A stretch of DNA of 64,000 bases from Coriaria nepalensis (lineage: Eukaryota; Streptophyta; Magnoliopsida; Cucurbitales; Coriariaceae): contig CP114497.1 in assembly GCA_027186245.1 (NCBI GenBank), forward strand, positions 8,253,501-8,317,500, written 5' to 3'. Position numbers and translations under genes: made by a program. The notes below the pieces were generated by a model that saw only the letters and a list, made by a program, of their open reading frames with translations, was not told where the DNA came from and searched no databases. Positions within the stretch are counted from its first letter, which is position 1, and each line of letters begins with the position of its first letter. Shown piece by piece: positions 11,803 to 24,339 of the stretch.

Positions 11803-12495
11803 GCTTCAAAAGGTGATAGAAAGGCTAAGATCAAACTGAGAAACCAGAAAAGCAAGCAGCAATCCCTTGCTATGTATTCAAGCTGCTATGGTTATCCCCA
11901 TTGATGACCACATGGTCCATAGAGGCCACGGTGTTTTCGATACTGCTGCCATAGTTGATGGGTTTGTGATTATATGTTTTTATTAGTCTAATTCCTATCA
12001 CTGAAGATGATACTAATGGCTGATTTTATATTATTTCGTTGTCTTGTAACCCTATATAACACTATTGAATTTGTTACCTTTCTACCTCTTAGACATCTCT
12101 ATGAGTTAGATCATCACCTCGACTGAATCCTAAGATCCAAAGTTGCCCTTCCGTTCAATCGCGACATTATAAGAAGAATCCTCATGCAAACCGTAAGCGC
12201 TTCCAAGTGTACGGATGGATCTTTATGATACTGGATCTCAGCGAGACCCGGTGATTTCCAACTCTCCCCGTCCAACTGCCATCAACCATCCATTTACGCG
12301 ATTGTGATCCACGGCCAATCGCCGTTCAATCTCAAGGGCTTAAAGGTAATTACATCGTCTGTTTCGACAAAAACCTCCACAATTCGCAACCGTAAAGAGC
12401 GTGAACTACATTCCGAATGTTCTTTCGAAGATGGAAGCCGAAGAGAATGGGGCCCACGCTTCGATTTGGTTGGACAAGGACGGATTTGTATTAAT
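11803..12495 (+). pseudogene. D-amino-acid aminotransferase-like / aminodeoxychorismate lyase-type PLP enzyme, broken copy
   Basis: Class IV PLP aminotransferase-like proteins of this family act in plants on D-amino acids or in folate precursor synthesis. The characteristic PIDDHMVHRGHGVFDT block is clear (about 11896-11943), preceded by AMYSSCYG with about ten residues deleted between them. Further on come RHLYELDHHLD, YWISARPGDF and GLKVITSS, and in another frame NYIPNVLSKMEAEENGA (about 12402-12450). Lesions are TGA at 12124-12126 (expected Arg), another stop near 12214, and a frameshift near 12375. Homology ends near 12490, so the C-terminal part is absent. It is a truncated pseudogene. 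Confidence 0.85.
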
Positions 12496-12583
12496 CGACT
12501 AATATATATATATATATCATTATAAGAAATTAGCATTAATCAACTAAGAGAATAATAGTATCAGTCAGTGTGACCAATGGTAA

Positions 12584-12706
12584 CTTTTAACAATAATATT
12601 AATATTATTTAATATTGTTATTATCATTTTAACACTAATATTAATATTAATATTAATATTATTTATTATTGTTATTATCATTTTAAGATTAATATTAATT
12701 AAATAA
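12584..12706. repeat. AT-rich tandem duplication
   Basis: A unit containing ATTATTTAATATTGTTATTA and then TCATTTTAA is followed by a second copy (ATTATTTATTATTGTTATTA, then TCATTTTAA) with extra ATTAAT triplet-like repeats between. It lies in the distal promoter of the VHS-GAT gene. Confidence 0.6.
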
Positions 12707-12875
12707 AAATAATAACACTTAGCGGGAAGCCCTCACAAAACGGAGCCAAGCCAGCGGGAGAGACGAGAAGCTACTTCCCGCGCGCGCCTCGATCTGATAC
12801 GTGGCTCAAATTCATTGGTTGAAAATTTTAGTTCGTTTCTGTGGCTGAAAAGACTAACAAACTGAAAAGGAAATT

Positions 12876-12901
12876 AGAGAGAGAGAGAGAGAGAGAGAGA
12901 A
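12876..12901. repeat. (GA)n microsatellite in the 5' leader of the VHS-GAT gene
   Basis: About thirteen GA units lie roughly 190 bp before the start codon, followed by further GA-rich leader at 12980-13000. GA tracts are frequent in plant leaders. Confidence 0.85.
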
Positions 12902-13089
12902 ACAAACTTTACCTCTGACAGAAAGAAAAGAGGTAGCTCGCGATCTCGTGAAGAGATTAGCAGATAGAGGTTTTACAGTGAGAGCGAGAGAGAGACGCCG
13001 GAATATACCGTGAGGAAGCCGGCATTATTGTGCGGTCGTCGGGATAGTAATAGATCGTTTCTCTTTCTGTTGTTTGGAGGGGAGAAGAG

Positions 13090-16000
13090 ATGGTGCATTC
13101 GTTAGTGGAACGTGCGACGAGCGATATGCTGATCGGTCCTGATTGGGCGATGAATCTTGAGATCTGCGATATACTGAATCATGACCCTGGGTACGCTTTG
13201 CAGATTTCAATATCTCACTCTGTTCTTTTATTCTTTTGATTTTAGATATAATTCTGTTTCGCATTGTTCTAATTCTGTTTGGTTCAACTATGTAACATGT
13301 GGTACAGTTTGATTATTAATTTGGCTAAATGTATAATCAGTGATCTGTTGTTCTTCTGGATTAGATAATGAGTAAATTCTGTTTATGTGCTTGATTTCTG
13401 AGAATCGTGTGGAATGGAATAGAAATCCGTGTTGATTTACATTTGGCTTTTGATAAATGTTTGCTGGATCCTCTGATCTCTCCTTCTCCTGGTCTTGATG
13501 ACAATAAAAAAAAAATTACTGAAAAGCTTATAATCATTTTTAATTGAAAATGCTTGTGTACACTTCAACACTCTATTTTGCGTACTATTTTTCAATTTGA
13601 TCGATTTCTTGCGACACAATACATCAATGAGAGCATTGAATTCGAGATAATCTTGGTGTTGCTGGAATTTATGTGACCTTATTCTCTCAGTGCTTTGTTT
13701 GCAATTAGACAAAATTGAATATTGGTTATTAAGATCTATATATTTATTTCTTCCTAAGTTCATATGGGTAATGTGATGTGAGATGCCTTGGTTTCCGTTA
13801 GTTTGGAGATCTCAGTTTTATGAATTTTTTTGACAGGCAAGCTCGAGATGTTGTTAAAGGTATAAGGAAGCGCATTGGAAGTAGCAGACCAAAAGTTCAA
13901 ATTCTTGCCCTAACAGTGAGTTATGAAGAAGTTGCTCACTACTCATTTTTCATCTTAGGCTAAGAATGTTTTGTGAAGTTGATTCTTTAATCTCTTCCAT
14001 CAATCTCCTTGTTCAGTTGTTTGCTTCATCTTGGGAAATAGAAACATGTTTCAGTTTTTATCTCATTCCTTATTCTCTGAATTAACAGCAGAACTACTGA
14101 TTACCTCTTGTTGCATTTGTCAGAGATTGTTGCCTCCTCTGTGGACAATTCAGCATTCATTCTTTACTATTGCATAGTATCTTTCCATAACTGCTTTTTA
14201 CCTTGTCATATTCAATAATTACGTGGTATATAGGATTTTGTATTGAGTTTGTTTTCATTTGGTCTAGCTGTTGGAGACAATCATAAAGAACTGTGGTGAC
14301 ATCGTTCATATGCATGTGGCAGAGAAGGATGTTCTCCACGAGATGGTAAAAATAGTAAAGAAAAAGGTATGAGTTTTGAGAAATTTTTTGTTGCTCTAAT
14401 GTGTTTGTACTTATTCTTGGTGAGTTAATTATACCCAAGTGGCGGATTGTAGCCCGAGTTACGTGTCAAAGAGAAGATATTGACTCTAATAGATACATGG
14501 CAAGAAGCTTTTGGAGGAGCAAGAGCAAGATATCCACAATACTATGCTGCATACCAGGAATTGTTGGTGAGTCCTTGGAATGTTTGTAGAAGTAGTTCTT
14601 CTCAAAATGGTGGAACTTAGTTGGTTAGAGATGCATATTCTAGCTTTTAGATTCCATTGTCTCTTTATAATTGCATGCCTCTGCATTGTTTGCTACTGAT
14701 GATCATTGCAAGAGCGATAGTTAGGGTAACTTGTTTGTTTCAGCGTTATGGAACAGCTTTCCCTCAGAGAGCTGAGAGTTCTGCACCTATATTTACACCA
14801 CCACAAACGCAACCTTTACCATCATATCCTTCGAATCTGAACCTGAGAAATCATGATCGTCTAGGAGATGAAGCTGAGGCTTCTGCAGAGCCGGAGTTTC
14901 CAACACTAAGGTGCATAAATCACCTATTGTTTTCACATTGGTGGATTTCAACGAATAATGGACAGTGCCATGACATTAGAGATTGAGCATATACTGATTC
15001 TCTTAGTTGGTGATCATGAACTTTGTTATTTCAAAAATCTCTCACTGATACCCAATGTAGTGTAATTGCACTGCACGACTCTCCTTGAGAGAGTCAAGCC
15101 TAAAATTACGGCTAAATATGGAATACAATCAACGTTCAAATATCAACGGCTGGTATAAACAATTAAGATATACAATATTTATCGCTAAGTTATCCAAGGG
15201 ATATCAATCCGTGTGACAGTAGTTACCAGTCATCTTATTTTGATTTGAAACTTTTCATGTTCCAGCTTGACAGAAATTCAGAACGCTCGTGGAATTTTGG
15301 ATGTCCTTTCAGAAATGCTAAATGTTGTAGATCCAGGGAACAAAGAGGTATTTTTCTTGGCTTGATGTGTATTTTTATAGTCATAATTTTGGTGAATCCT
15401 CATAGAGCATCTCTATATATGTTATTGGATAATCTTCTCCCAATTTTTGCAGGGTATTAAGCAGGAGGTTCTAGTTGACTTAGTCGAGCAGTGCCGCACT
15501 TACAAGCAGAGAGTGGTACACCTTGTGAACTCAACTTCGTAAGAGCCTGTACTTATTTGTTATGGCTTTCATTATTTTTGTTCATGGAAAAGTGTGATTT
15601 ATGATAACTCTCCTAGTTTATTTATTGGTTCATAGTCAGTCTTCTTTATTTGGGAATAAATACAGTTTCAGCCATGGTTGGAAATTTGACAATAAACTCA
15701 GAGCACATTTTAGCACCTGTGTCAGGAGCTAGTAGGGACCGTGAGATGACTTTATTAACTGATGTCATCTCTCTTGTTAGGGACGAATCACTTCTCTGTC
15801 AAGGATTGGCACTAAATGATGATTTACAGCGTGTACTTGCTAAGCATGAAACAATTGCTTGCAAAACTCCTGTGAGGACTGAGAAACCTGAAGCCGACAA
15901 ACCCAAAAGCGAGAACCCCAAAGCTAAACCTGCGGGACTTCTTCTGGACGTGGATGCTCCTCTTGTTGACACAAAACAGCCTGACATGAAGTAAGTATGA

Positions 16001-17546
16001 CTTTTTGAAATCAGTTGTTTTTTTCCAGTATTTACAGGAAATTAAGCATGTTGGCATTATACGGTCATATCTTCCACTAACTAAAAAAAAAAATAAGTAA
16101 ATGTCCTCTACCTTGGTATTGGTGTTATTGTTCTACTTTCTTAAAAAGCTTTCAATTTCTCGTCTAGATATTATACTTGAGCTTCCATCCTGTAGGAAGA
16201 GTTGTGAGCAGCCAATTACAAAAATCACCAACTCCTAAGTACCTCTGTTCTAATTCTTTAGATGAAATATATTGCCCCAATCCTATAAAGAACAAACTAC
16301 CTCAAAGTTTTCTGGTTTTGTCCTAAATATGTAGTTGTTTGATCTGTTATTTTGTAGTCATCTGAGCCATAAGTCCCAGGATCTGTCTGGTTAATGATAT
16401 ATTTCCCTTTTCCAGAGGCACCTCAAGTGTCGGAGCGGGATCTCTACCCTTCAATCAATTACTGCTTACTGCCCCTCCTGCAGCTAATAGCCCGACTCCT
16501 GATATAAGAATTGACCCTAAACTAGACCTTCTTAGCGGGGATAGCTTTAAGTCACCAAAGGCAGAGACTTCAATGGCTCTTGTTTCTCTTGGAGAGCAAC
16601 AGCAGCCCTCCACCATGGCTGCTTCACAGCCGAATGCCCTTGTTCTTTTCGACATGTTTTCTGATGGTAACGATGCCACCACCAGTACTGCTAATCTTCC
16701 AATTCAACAGCAGCAGAACGTGACATCCCCAAAAGGAGGATTTTACCCGAATGGAAGCGGACCCCACAACGAGGAGCTACAATTTTCTCAGGGTCCCGGT
16801 CCTACTTGGAATGGCCACCTCACTCGGCAGCACCAGGACTCCCTTGCAGCAGGACAAGGTTATTGTCTTTTCTATTACACTGTTTACAATGCATACTAAC
16901 TATTCTGTTAATAGTTCACAATGCTTATACTTGAGGGTTGTCTTTGACAGGTATTGAAAGTGGTGGATCATTTCCGCCTCCACCATGGGAGGCTCAGCTG
17001 GATGGAGGTAGCCCAGTTGCAGGAGCTCAATACCCTCATTCAATGCAGATCACTCGAGTAGTAGCCACACACGTGCAAAGTGGGCCCAGTCAACGAATGG
17101 GAAATGACCAAGTGGTAGGTATGTTTATCCAGCCAATCATGGGCGGACAGCTGTCAGCAATCAACAGCCCAGGAAATCAGCCCAATCCCATAGGTTTGCA
17201 CCCACAACAAATCCAATCAGGTCCTTACAACATGGGCATGATTCCACACCCGATGCAAAATGGGCAGATGACATCTTATAACTATGCTCAGCAAATGTAT
17301 AGTAATCAAGCTGCTGCTGGTCATGGTGGCTATGGGTATGGCCAAATCCAAGGAGGGGCTCATGAAATTGATCAGAGAATGTATGGAATGACTATTAGGG
17401 ATGATAACAGCATGAGCCATTCTTCATTTCCGGTTTCAGGTTCGTCTTATGTGCCATCTGGAAAGCCGTCTAAGCCGCAAGATAGTCTTTTTGGAGACCT
17501 TGTTGACACAGCAAAACTGAAGTCTGCAAAACCAACTTCTGGCTGA
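13090..17546 (+). CDS. TOL9: TOM1-like (TOL) protein with VHS and GAT domains, TOL9-like
   Basis: TOL proteins bind ubiquitinated plasma-membrane cargo and pass it to ESCRT for vacuolar breakdown, doing the work of the missing ESCRT-0 in plants. Exons: 13090-13190, 13837-13915, 14268-14366, 14453-14566, 14744-14910, 15266-15347, 15453-15538, 15781-15990, 16416-16858, 16951-17546. Phases agree and give 658 residues. The VHS domain spans about 1-137 ([40 protein letters not shown]) and the GAT domain about 186-265 ([19 protein letters not shown]). The rest is disordered, rich in Gln, Pro and Gly, with acidic Leu motifs ([18 protein letters not shown]) that could contact clathrin or adaptors. 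A glycine/tyrosine-rich tail ends in FGDLVDTAK. The ATG follows a GA-rich leader. TOL9 is chosen on the long tail and on linkage to MYB3R1; TOL6 is the alternative. Confidence 0.93.
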
Positions 17547-18169
17547 GAGCTTAAACTGGTATAGACCATAGAGCAGTGTGAAGTTAATTGATAATCATTT
17601 TTACTCGTTATTTCTTTACAGATTTTTTCCCATTTCCATTTTTTCATTCTATATTTTTATTTTTGCCCCATATTTCACTTCTCTCTGAGAAGTAAATAGA
17701 AAACAGGCGGGAGATTGCTTTTTTATTTTTTATTCTGATATAACTTCAATTCTGATAATAAGAATGAGAATTAGAAATGAGATTAGTATTTTTATTATAT
17801 TTATTTAGTTGTATAGAAAATAATTAGTAAAATATATTTTAAATATTGTACTTAAATTAAATTTAGGGATATATTCCGTGGTTGAATGACGCCAGCCAAT
17901 GGAGATCTTATGATCACAAACAGTGTCAGCGATTAGTTTTTCACAGGAAATCCTAAAGCAAAAAGTTTCATCTACTACCATTGAAGAAAAATGAAGGACC
18001 CGTAAGTGAATTTTGGTGATCCCAAAAATGCTGCAATAGCAGTGTGAGAAACTGGATCATAGAATGGAGTAGAGGTTGCAGAATAGAGTTTTACAATAAC
18101 AATAAAAAAAAAGTCTTTTTAACTTTTCTTTACTGGAAAGGTGGAGATAGAATAGATAAACTAATTAGA
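17547..18169. other. 3' flank of the VHS-GAT gene
   Basis: AT-rich DNA with likely 3' UTR near 17550-17700. Weak coding-like sequence on the minus strand around 17990-18060 might be a decayed further exon of the TCX pseudogene, but I could not align it. Confidence 0.4.
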
Positions 18170-20630
18170 GAGAGGTACCTGCTGACATTGTGCAGTAGTG
18201 TGAATTGACCGAAGTTCAGCTTCTGGGATAAATAGATGTTCATAGCTGTTTCTCCCTTCGGCTGCTGGAAGGGTCCCAAAGGAAGGGGATCCAATAGCCC
18301 CAGCAAGGCCTGCATTAGCTGCCATCGAGTTTTGATGGTCATGGACTGCCTTAATTTCTCCACGACCTTCAAAATTCTTTCAATCCATGCATTTGCAATT
18401 TTCGGAGCAAAAGAATATTCGCTTGGAAGCATTCACAATCTTTCTTGAGGCATCCAGATCTCTTGCAGTGGCATCCTCTGTTGTGCTTTCCCTCCTCTTG
18501 GATTTCCTCAGAATCTTCCTGCAATTCTTCTATGACATCATATATACATACTAGAAGTGACCATAAAGAAGATAAGCTTGACCCAATTTAGAAAACGTAT
18601 ACTGTCAAAATTCAGTACGTTCATTCTGCCATGGAAATAACAAGATTTTCTCTATTTATTCGGATTCTCTTTAGTTATTGCGCTGGCAAATGACAGAAAA
18701 TATCTCTCTAAGAACTCTACAGAAGAACTAAATAAGCTGAGAGGAAGAAGAAAGTGATCTGGAAACAATCATTTTGGTTTACCAAAATACCGGAGAGGAT
18801 GAAGACGGTTATTTTAATTTATGAGGTTAAACACCAGATAAGTAACAGCTAAAAGTATCTAGAGAGAATAAAAACAGAACCTGGACCAGTCCAAATAAAT
18901 CGTTTCTGTTTAAATAGTAACCAAGAAAACCAGGTTTACATCAGCACACATTCAGCTACTTAACGTCCACGGCAAGATCTTGAATTAACAAAATTCTCAT
19001 AATAATCAGGAGCCATACCATACAATCACTTGATTGAGGTGGAATGATAGCAATCTTTGGTCTGAACGCTTTTGGATTTCGCTCTAAGATTGCTTCAAAT
19101 GCTGCCTGCCTTAATGCCTCGCTCTCCGTGCTATTGTGGCAGTTTAAGCATTTGCATCCATCACAATAACTTTCAGATGCAAAGCACTCACAGTATCTAA
19201 CAATGGGAAATATTTGCTTCTTGATCATAAAATAAGACAACATAAAATAATAATAGCCCATTTTCTTGTGAAAATATACACCACCATTAAAATCGAACTG
19301 CATGATTAAACAATCAATTAAACTGATCAAATCCATCAATGGAACTTGAAAGAAACTGGGGAGCAAATTAACAAAACCGACTACAAGACATTCCTGGAAG
19401 AATAAGATCATAGGATAAGGTGACTATATGAACTTAAATCCCTTAGATTAATGAAAGGTACTAAATGCAGTACAGTGTGGGTATATGCAGGGAAAGAAAA
19501 AAAAACTTGTGTCGTGTTGGGTATATTTTATTGGCCACGGAATGAAAATCAGAGATAAGACTTGATTGAGATAAAACGAGCCACAACAATCTAGTAATGT
19601 GATCATAGGGTGTTTAAATCTCTAACAATTGTGACAAGAATTTAACCGGAAGAGCAAAACAACATATAAAATTCTTCATTTTTAACATTTGCAGTAGTGA
19701 GAGAAGTAAACTCACAACTTCAAGCAGAGGGAATTTTTGCATTTGCATTATTGCTTTTTCCGATTTGGTGTAACGTCTTCCGTTTCACTGTTACACTGCT
19801 GGCGTGATTTAGGGGAGTCGTGCTTGCAGTACAAAAAATAGAAATATGCAGCCACTAAAACTCTCTAGAGGAAGAAACATACAACACATTTAAAAACAAG
19901 TATTAAGATTCCTTTGCTTCAAAAAAGACTGCATTGAAGAAGTCTTGCAGCAAGAACAAATAAATTTATAAAGCGTGAGAAAATTCGGATAAGTCCAGCA
20001 AATTAGGACTCGAAGATTAGGAAAGGAAGCTACTTAAGGCAATAAATCAGGCAGGAATAACTACTCAAAGTTCATTCCTTAATAATTTATTTCAGTAGCA
20101 AACCTATCGATATATGATTCATATCCCTTAGCAATCGCCATTACATACACACTATGATGCAAATTGAAATATACACACTACACTTGAATTAGATCCTCAA
20201 GTTTTCAGAACCACATAACTTTCTCATAAAATCTAAATCGAACAGAAAAAAACTACAAAATCAACATCAAGGCATTGTAAATTCCAAAGTAAACAGAGGT
20301 AAGCCGAAAATGAATCCAGATTCAAAATATTGAACCTGTGCCAAACAGCAGTTAAAAGCACTAGAGGAGAACTTACACAACTTTAATTGTGGATATAGGA
20401 ACTCTTTGCTCTGGATTCCGAGCTGGATGAACAGACGGTTGTATCTGAGACCTAAAATCTAAACATGAATATAGAGGAAACTGTGACCCTATCTGAACTC
20501 CGATCTCCGATTCTCTGCTCTGTGGAGTTAAAAACAAATCAGCCAAAATTCTACTACGCGATGCTGTAAAATCCAATTGCCTCGCCAATTTCTTCGGTGC
20601 AGAATCGGAAACAGATTCACTCCGCTCCAT
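18170..20630 (-). pseudogene. CXC (tesmin/TSO1-like, TCX5/6 type) gene, broken and truncated
   Basis: TCX/CPP proteins are DNA-binding partners of MYB3R and E2F in plant DREAM complexes. On the minus strand, exon 1 (20630 to about 20374) starts with MERSESVSDSAPKKLARQLDF, a family-like N-terminus. A second exon (about 19805-19715) ends in CKCKNSLCLK, and the next (about 19194-19010) continues [16 protein letters not shown] and [13 protein letters not shown], together making the first CXC motif. The second CXC motif (about 18510-18170) contains CHCKRSGCLKKDCECFQAN. Lesions: TAA at 19748-19750 just before the first CXC Cys; a one-base frame change near 18410; and TGA replacing a Cys codon near 18389. 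No C-terminal exons were found. Introns are retained, so it is a decayed gene duplicate. Confidence 0.85.
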
Positions 20631-22520
20631 TGATCGTGTAACTGAAACTCAATATTCGCCTCTCACATCAGGAATTTGTTGAATCAAAATACTCAGATGA
20701 GATTCATAATCGCAGACATCTGCTTCTATTAAATCACGATTCACATTAAAACACTCCCATTCACTGAGCTCATATTTCCGCCGGAAAACGTTCAGGCCAC
20801 AGAATCTTCACAGACGTCGGCAAAAATGATAGTCTATAGAGCTCTCTCCCTCTCTCTGTGGCAAGAAGCTTTTTGCGAAATTGAACTTTTTGCTACTATC
20901 GAAATGGTAATTGGATCGACAATGGTATATTAGTCTTGAAATTGACAGGAGAGGAATTTAGCGGGTAATAATCTGAAAAGGTCAGAAAGGTTTGGCTCTT
21001 TGTACACGTGTACGGTAGGATTGAATGTAAGGCGGTATAATATAAATCAATGATGGACGGAGGAAATTCAAAATTTTAAACGCATTTGTTTAACAATTTA
21101 ATAATAATTAAAGGAAAGTTTTGACTATTTTATTCTTCTGACGTGGACAGTGTTTGACCCAAATACTTTTTTGTTTTGTTTTGTTTTTTTTAATGATGAT
21201 ATGATATGGAAATGAAAAATGTGAATATACCGCGCTGCTTTACGGCTGAAATAAATTTTTAACTTTTTTTTTTATAACAAGAGCTCTTCCTCCCCCCTAA
21301 CTATCGGCCCCACACACATATATATATATATATATATATAATTTTTATTTTAATTACTATAGTTTTCATGGAAATGTGATTATACAATAGTTTTTATGGA
21401 AATGCATCTTTTATAATTCGAAAACTTTCTTTATTTAATTTTTTAAATAAATTTAATCCATTATAAGAATTATAAACAAGTTTAATAGAAATTATATGCA
21501 TTTAAAAAAAAAACTTATATATATATATATATATAATTTTATATTAATTTATATTTTCAAAAATCTCTTATTCATTTATTCCATGTTTGCCTCATAATAT
21601 ATATAGAGTATAATTTTGTTAAATAATAATTTTTTTATCTCAAACTTAAAAATAATATATTAATTTTTTTTAATCATAATAATATTAATTTATCTAAATT
21701 TTATAATATATATATTAATAAAATAAATTTCACATCTCTCTAATATTATGTATAGATATTACATATGAAACAGGGATGCCAAAATTATATAAAATGATAC
21801 GACTATGGAACAACTTAACCACAAACTTTGTTTGAAAAGAAGCGAAGTATATACTAACTAATATATATATATATATTATATTATTCTTATAAATTAATAA
21901 ATAAAATCATATTATATGTATCTTATTTTATTACATTATAAGATTTCATTTTCTTTATAATATAAAAATAGCTTACAAACCGCATATCTATTCTCCTTAT
22001 TTTTCGTTAAAACAATACATTACAGCTAAAGTTAGGCGAAGACCAATTTACAAATGTAGTACGTGGTAAAGTGGAGAGATCATCATTTCTTAAGATCTAT
22101 AATTGGTCAAAATAAAGATATATATAGAAAGGTATGGTAACGTAAAGTAGGTAGCTAGCAAGCTAGATCATGAGTCTACTTATTTAATTATTAATTAATT
22201 CGCCCGTACATGCACATCGTAATTAATTTTGTTAATTACTAATTAATTCTGTTAATTACTAATTAATTCACCCGTACAATAAAGAAAGGTTCACAATCCA
22301 GGACATGACTTATATATTTATATTATATTTATATTATTTATATTATTATTATTATTAAGGACAATAAGGAGAAGAAAATGCCATCAAAACCTTCAAAAGG
22401 CATTTGCTCGTTACATGCTGATGTATATGCAGCATGAAACCTCGTCGATTAGACCCATTGATCAAGTGTCATGACCCTCTTCTTAACAAAATATTAATTA
22501 ATTAATTTGTTACTCTCACC

Positions 22521-22571
<51 letters not shown>

Positions 22572-23800
22572 CACGAAATTAAGTTAAATAAATAAATAAT
22601 TTTCCAATAATCATCTTCAGCATCTCTTTCTCTCTGGCTAGGAATGAAATCGTGATGTGACTCATGGTTCATGATATGTTGGGGGTTGGATTTTATTAAC
22701 GAGAAGTTATTGGATGAATTGGATATATATATGATTAATTAATCGTAATTATATATATTAATTTTATAAATAATTAAAATATATTTATTTATCATTAAAT
22801 ATGATCCATATAATCACTTTTCTTAATTAATGAAGACCTTTTAGGTCGGACCGGTAATGAAAACTAATTTGTGAAATAATTTTGGATCTGCTACTTTCTA
22901 ATTGATTTCTTGCCTTACAATTTATGAAGGGAGATCGATCGATGGGGTACGTAATTACTAATTTCAGGCCAAAAAAAAAAAAAAAAAAACCCCACAACAT
23001 GGCAGTTGCCTAGTTGGTTGGATTAAGTACTACTTATGATGTTTGTAATTTGTATAGATCCTTACATTGGATCGTCAAGATTAGTAATAAAAACCAATAC
23101 TTGGGAACAAAAGGTGCATACCTAACTGTTTCACACTACGCCAATTTTCTTGTAAGATCTAGAGCTATTATTTGGATGACGCTTCCATTATTATTAACTT
23201 TTTTTTACGTACGTACAAATCAACCACCGCATAAATAATGCATATAGTTTATATCAAGTTTTCGAGTAGCAAACAATTAGGATGAGAGTGATTTCCCGAA
23301 TTTGATCTGAACTTAAGATTTATTTATTAATGAAGTCCAACCGTTCTTTTTATATTCATAATAAAATACTTATGTAAAAAGAAAAAGAAAAAGTTTTTGA
23401 ATGTAATTTTGAATCTCTATTATTTTAAATTTTAAAAAGTAGAATCAAATAAATCCGAATATTTATAATAAATTATTGACTTTATACCTTACACCAAAAA
23501 AAAAAAACAAATTTTGGCATGAAGTGGTTGATAATTAAAAATACTTAACTACCAATCACAACCATAGGTTAGTTATAATACATTCACAGTTTAGTGATAT
23601 GATAATTTAAGGGGAAAAAAAAAAGGGGGGGGGGGGGGGGACATGTATATTATGGCCGTATTAGATTGATGGGCTTTATACAAGAATATTACTTGGAAAA
23701 AAGAAAAGTTACAAGTGAATACGGGTCAGGTTAGGGTTCCAAAAAAGCAGATAATAACAGGGAAATGAGCTGGCTAGGGTTAGATTAAGAGTAGATGCCC
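20631..23800. other. Long AT-rich intergenic region with microsatellites
   Basis: No gene is recognisable. It holds (TA)n runs near 21317-21340, 21518-21534 and 22523-22570, and a short tandem set of TTAATTACTAATTAATTC units at 22220-22270 between two CCCGTACA motifs. An A/G homopolymer junction lies at 23615-23640, where the final run of 16 G is prone to assembly error. The segment just left of 20,900 would be the upstream region of the dead TCX gene. Confidence 0.55.
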
Positions 23801-23814
23801 CTCTTCTCATGGCC

Positions 23815-23822
23815 TAGGGTTT
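23815..23822 (-). promoter_or_regulatory. Telo-box-like motif (TAGGGTTT) upstream of EMF1
   Basis: This is the reverse complement of AAACCCTA. Telo-boxes are bound by TRB proteins and are enriched in Polycomb response elements in Arabidopsis. It is the first of three copies within about 510 bp. Confidence 0.45.
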
Positions 23823-24000
23823 TCAAAAATTGGTTTGAAGCAAACGTTTTACCGTGCGTGGTATGCACGAACCAATAATCACCTCCTTATGTGCCCAAGG
23901 GATCATTCGCTTTCATTGACAAAAGAAAATTATATCTTTTTTACCAGTTACCTCAATAAAGCGTGCAACTCACGCGTGCGTGGCTTAATTTCCCACTCGC

Positions 24001-24008
24001 TAGGGTTT
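24001..24008 (-). promoter_or_regulatory. Second telo-box-like motif upstream of EMF1
   Basis: TAGGGTTT directly before a T/C-rich stretch; same orientation as the copy at 23815. Confidence 0.45.
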
Positions 24009-24080
24009 TTTCCCCTCTCACTCGCTCACTCTCACTCAGCTCACGCATAATGCATTGTGATAAGAACCGCATAATCATGC

Positions 24081-24086
24081 CACGTG
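24081..24086. promoter_or_regulatory. G-box (CACGTG) in the EMF1 promoter
   Basis: A perfect palindromic CACGTG inside GCCACGTGATC, a site typical for bHLH and bZIP factors, about 250 bp before the probable leader start. Confidence 0.4.
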
Positions 24087-24321
24087 ATCTCCTCCCATTG
24101 GCCCCACACCTCTCTCACTTTATCCTTCTCTCTCTAACTTTCTCTCTCTCTAACTATGAAAAAAAAAAAAGAAAAAAAATAAAATTGTGTACAATGGTAT
24201 TTTCTATGACATGGCTCCCTTTTTAAAACAAGAAAAGACACATTCTCTCTCCTCTCTCTAAAACACGTACATGCCCACTCTCTCTCTAGAAACTCGAAAA
24301 TATATCTTTACTTTCTCTCTC

Positions 24322-24329
24322 TAGGGTTT
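24322..24329 (-). promoter_or_regulatory. Third telo-box-like motif at the EMF1 transcription start region
   Basis: TAGGGTTT follows a CTCTCTCTCT tract. Telo-box next to a CT/GA run is a common arrangement in the promoters of growth-related plant genes and in candidate Polycomb response elements. Confidence 0.45.
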
Positions 24330-24339
24330 TTTTTTCAAT

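Noticed and set aside
12294..12536. Minus-strand 80-codon frame over the aminotransferase relic
   Set aside because: Antisense to recognisable aminotransferase homology and runs into a TA repeat.
18236..18448. Plus-strand open frame over the TCX pseudogene
   Set aside because: The minus strand carries the clear CXC motif; the plus reading is a shadow.
23835..24226. Overlapping plus-strand open frames before EMF1
   Set aside because: Ser/Leu-rich readings of a CT-rich promoter; no homology and no fitting splice sites.
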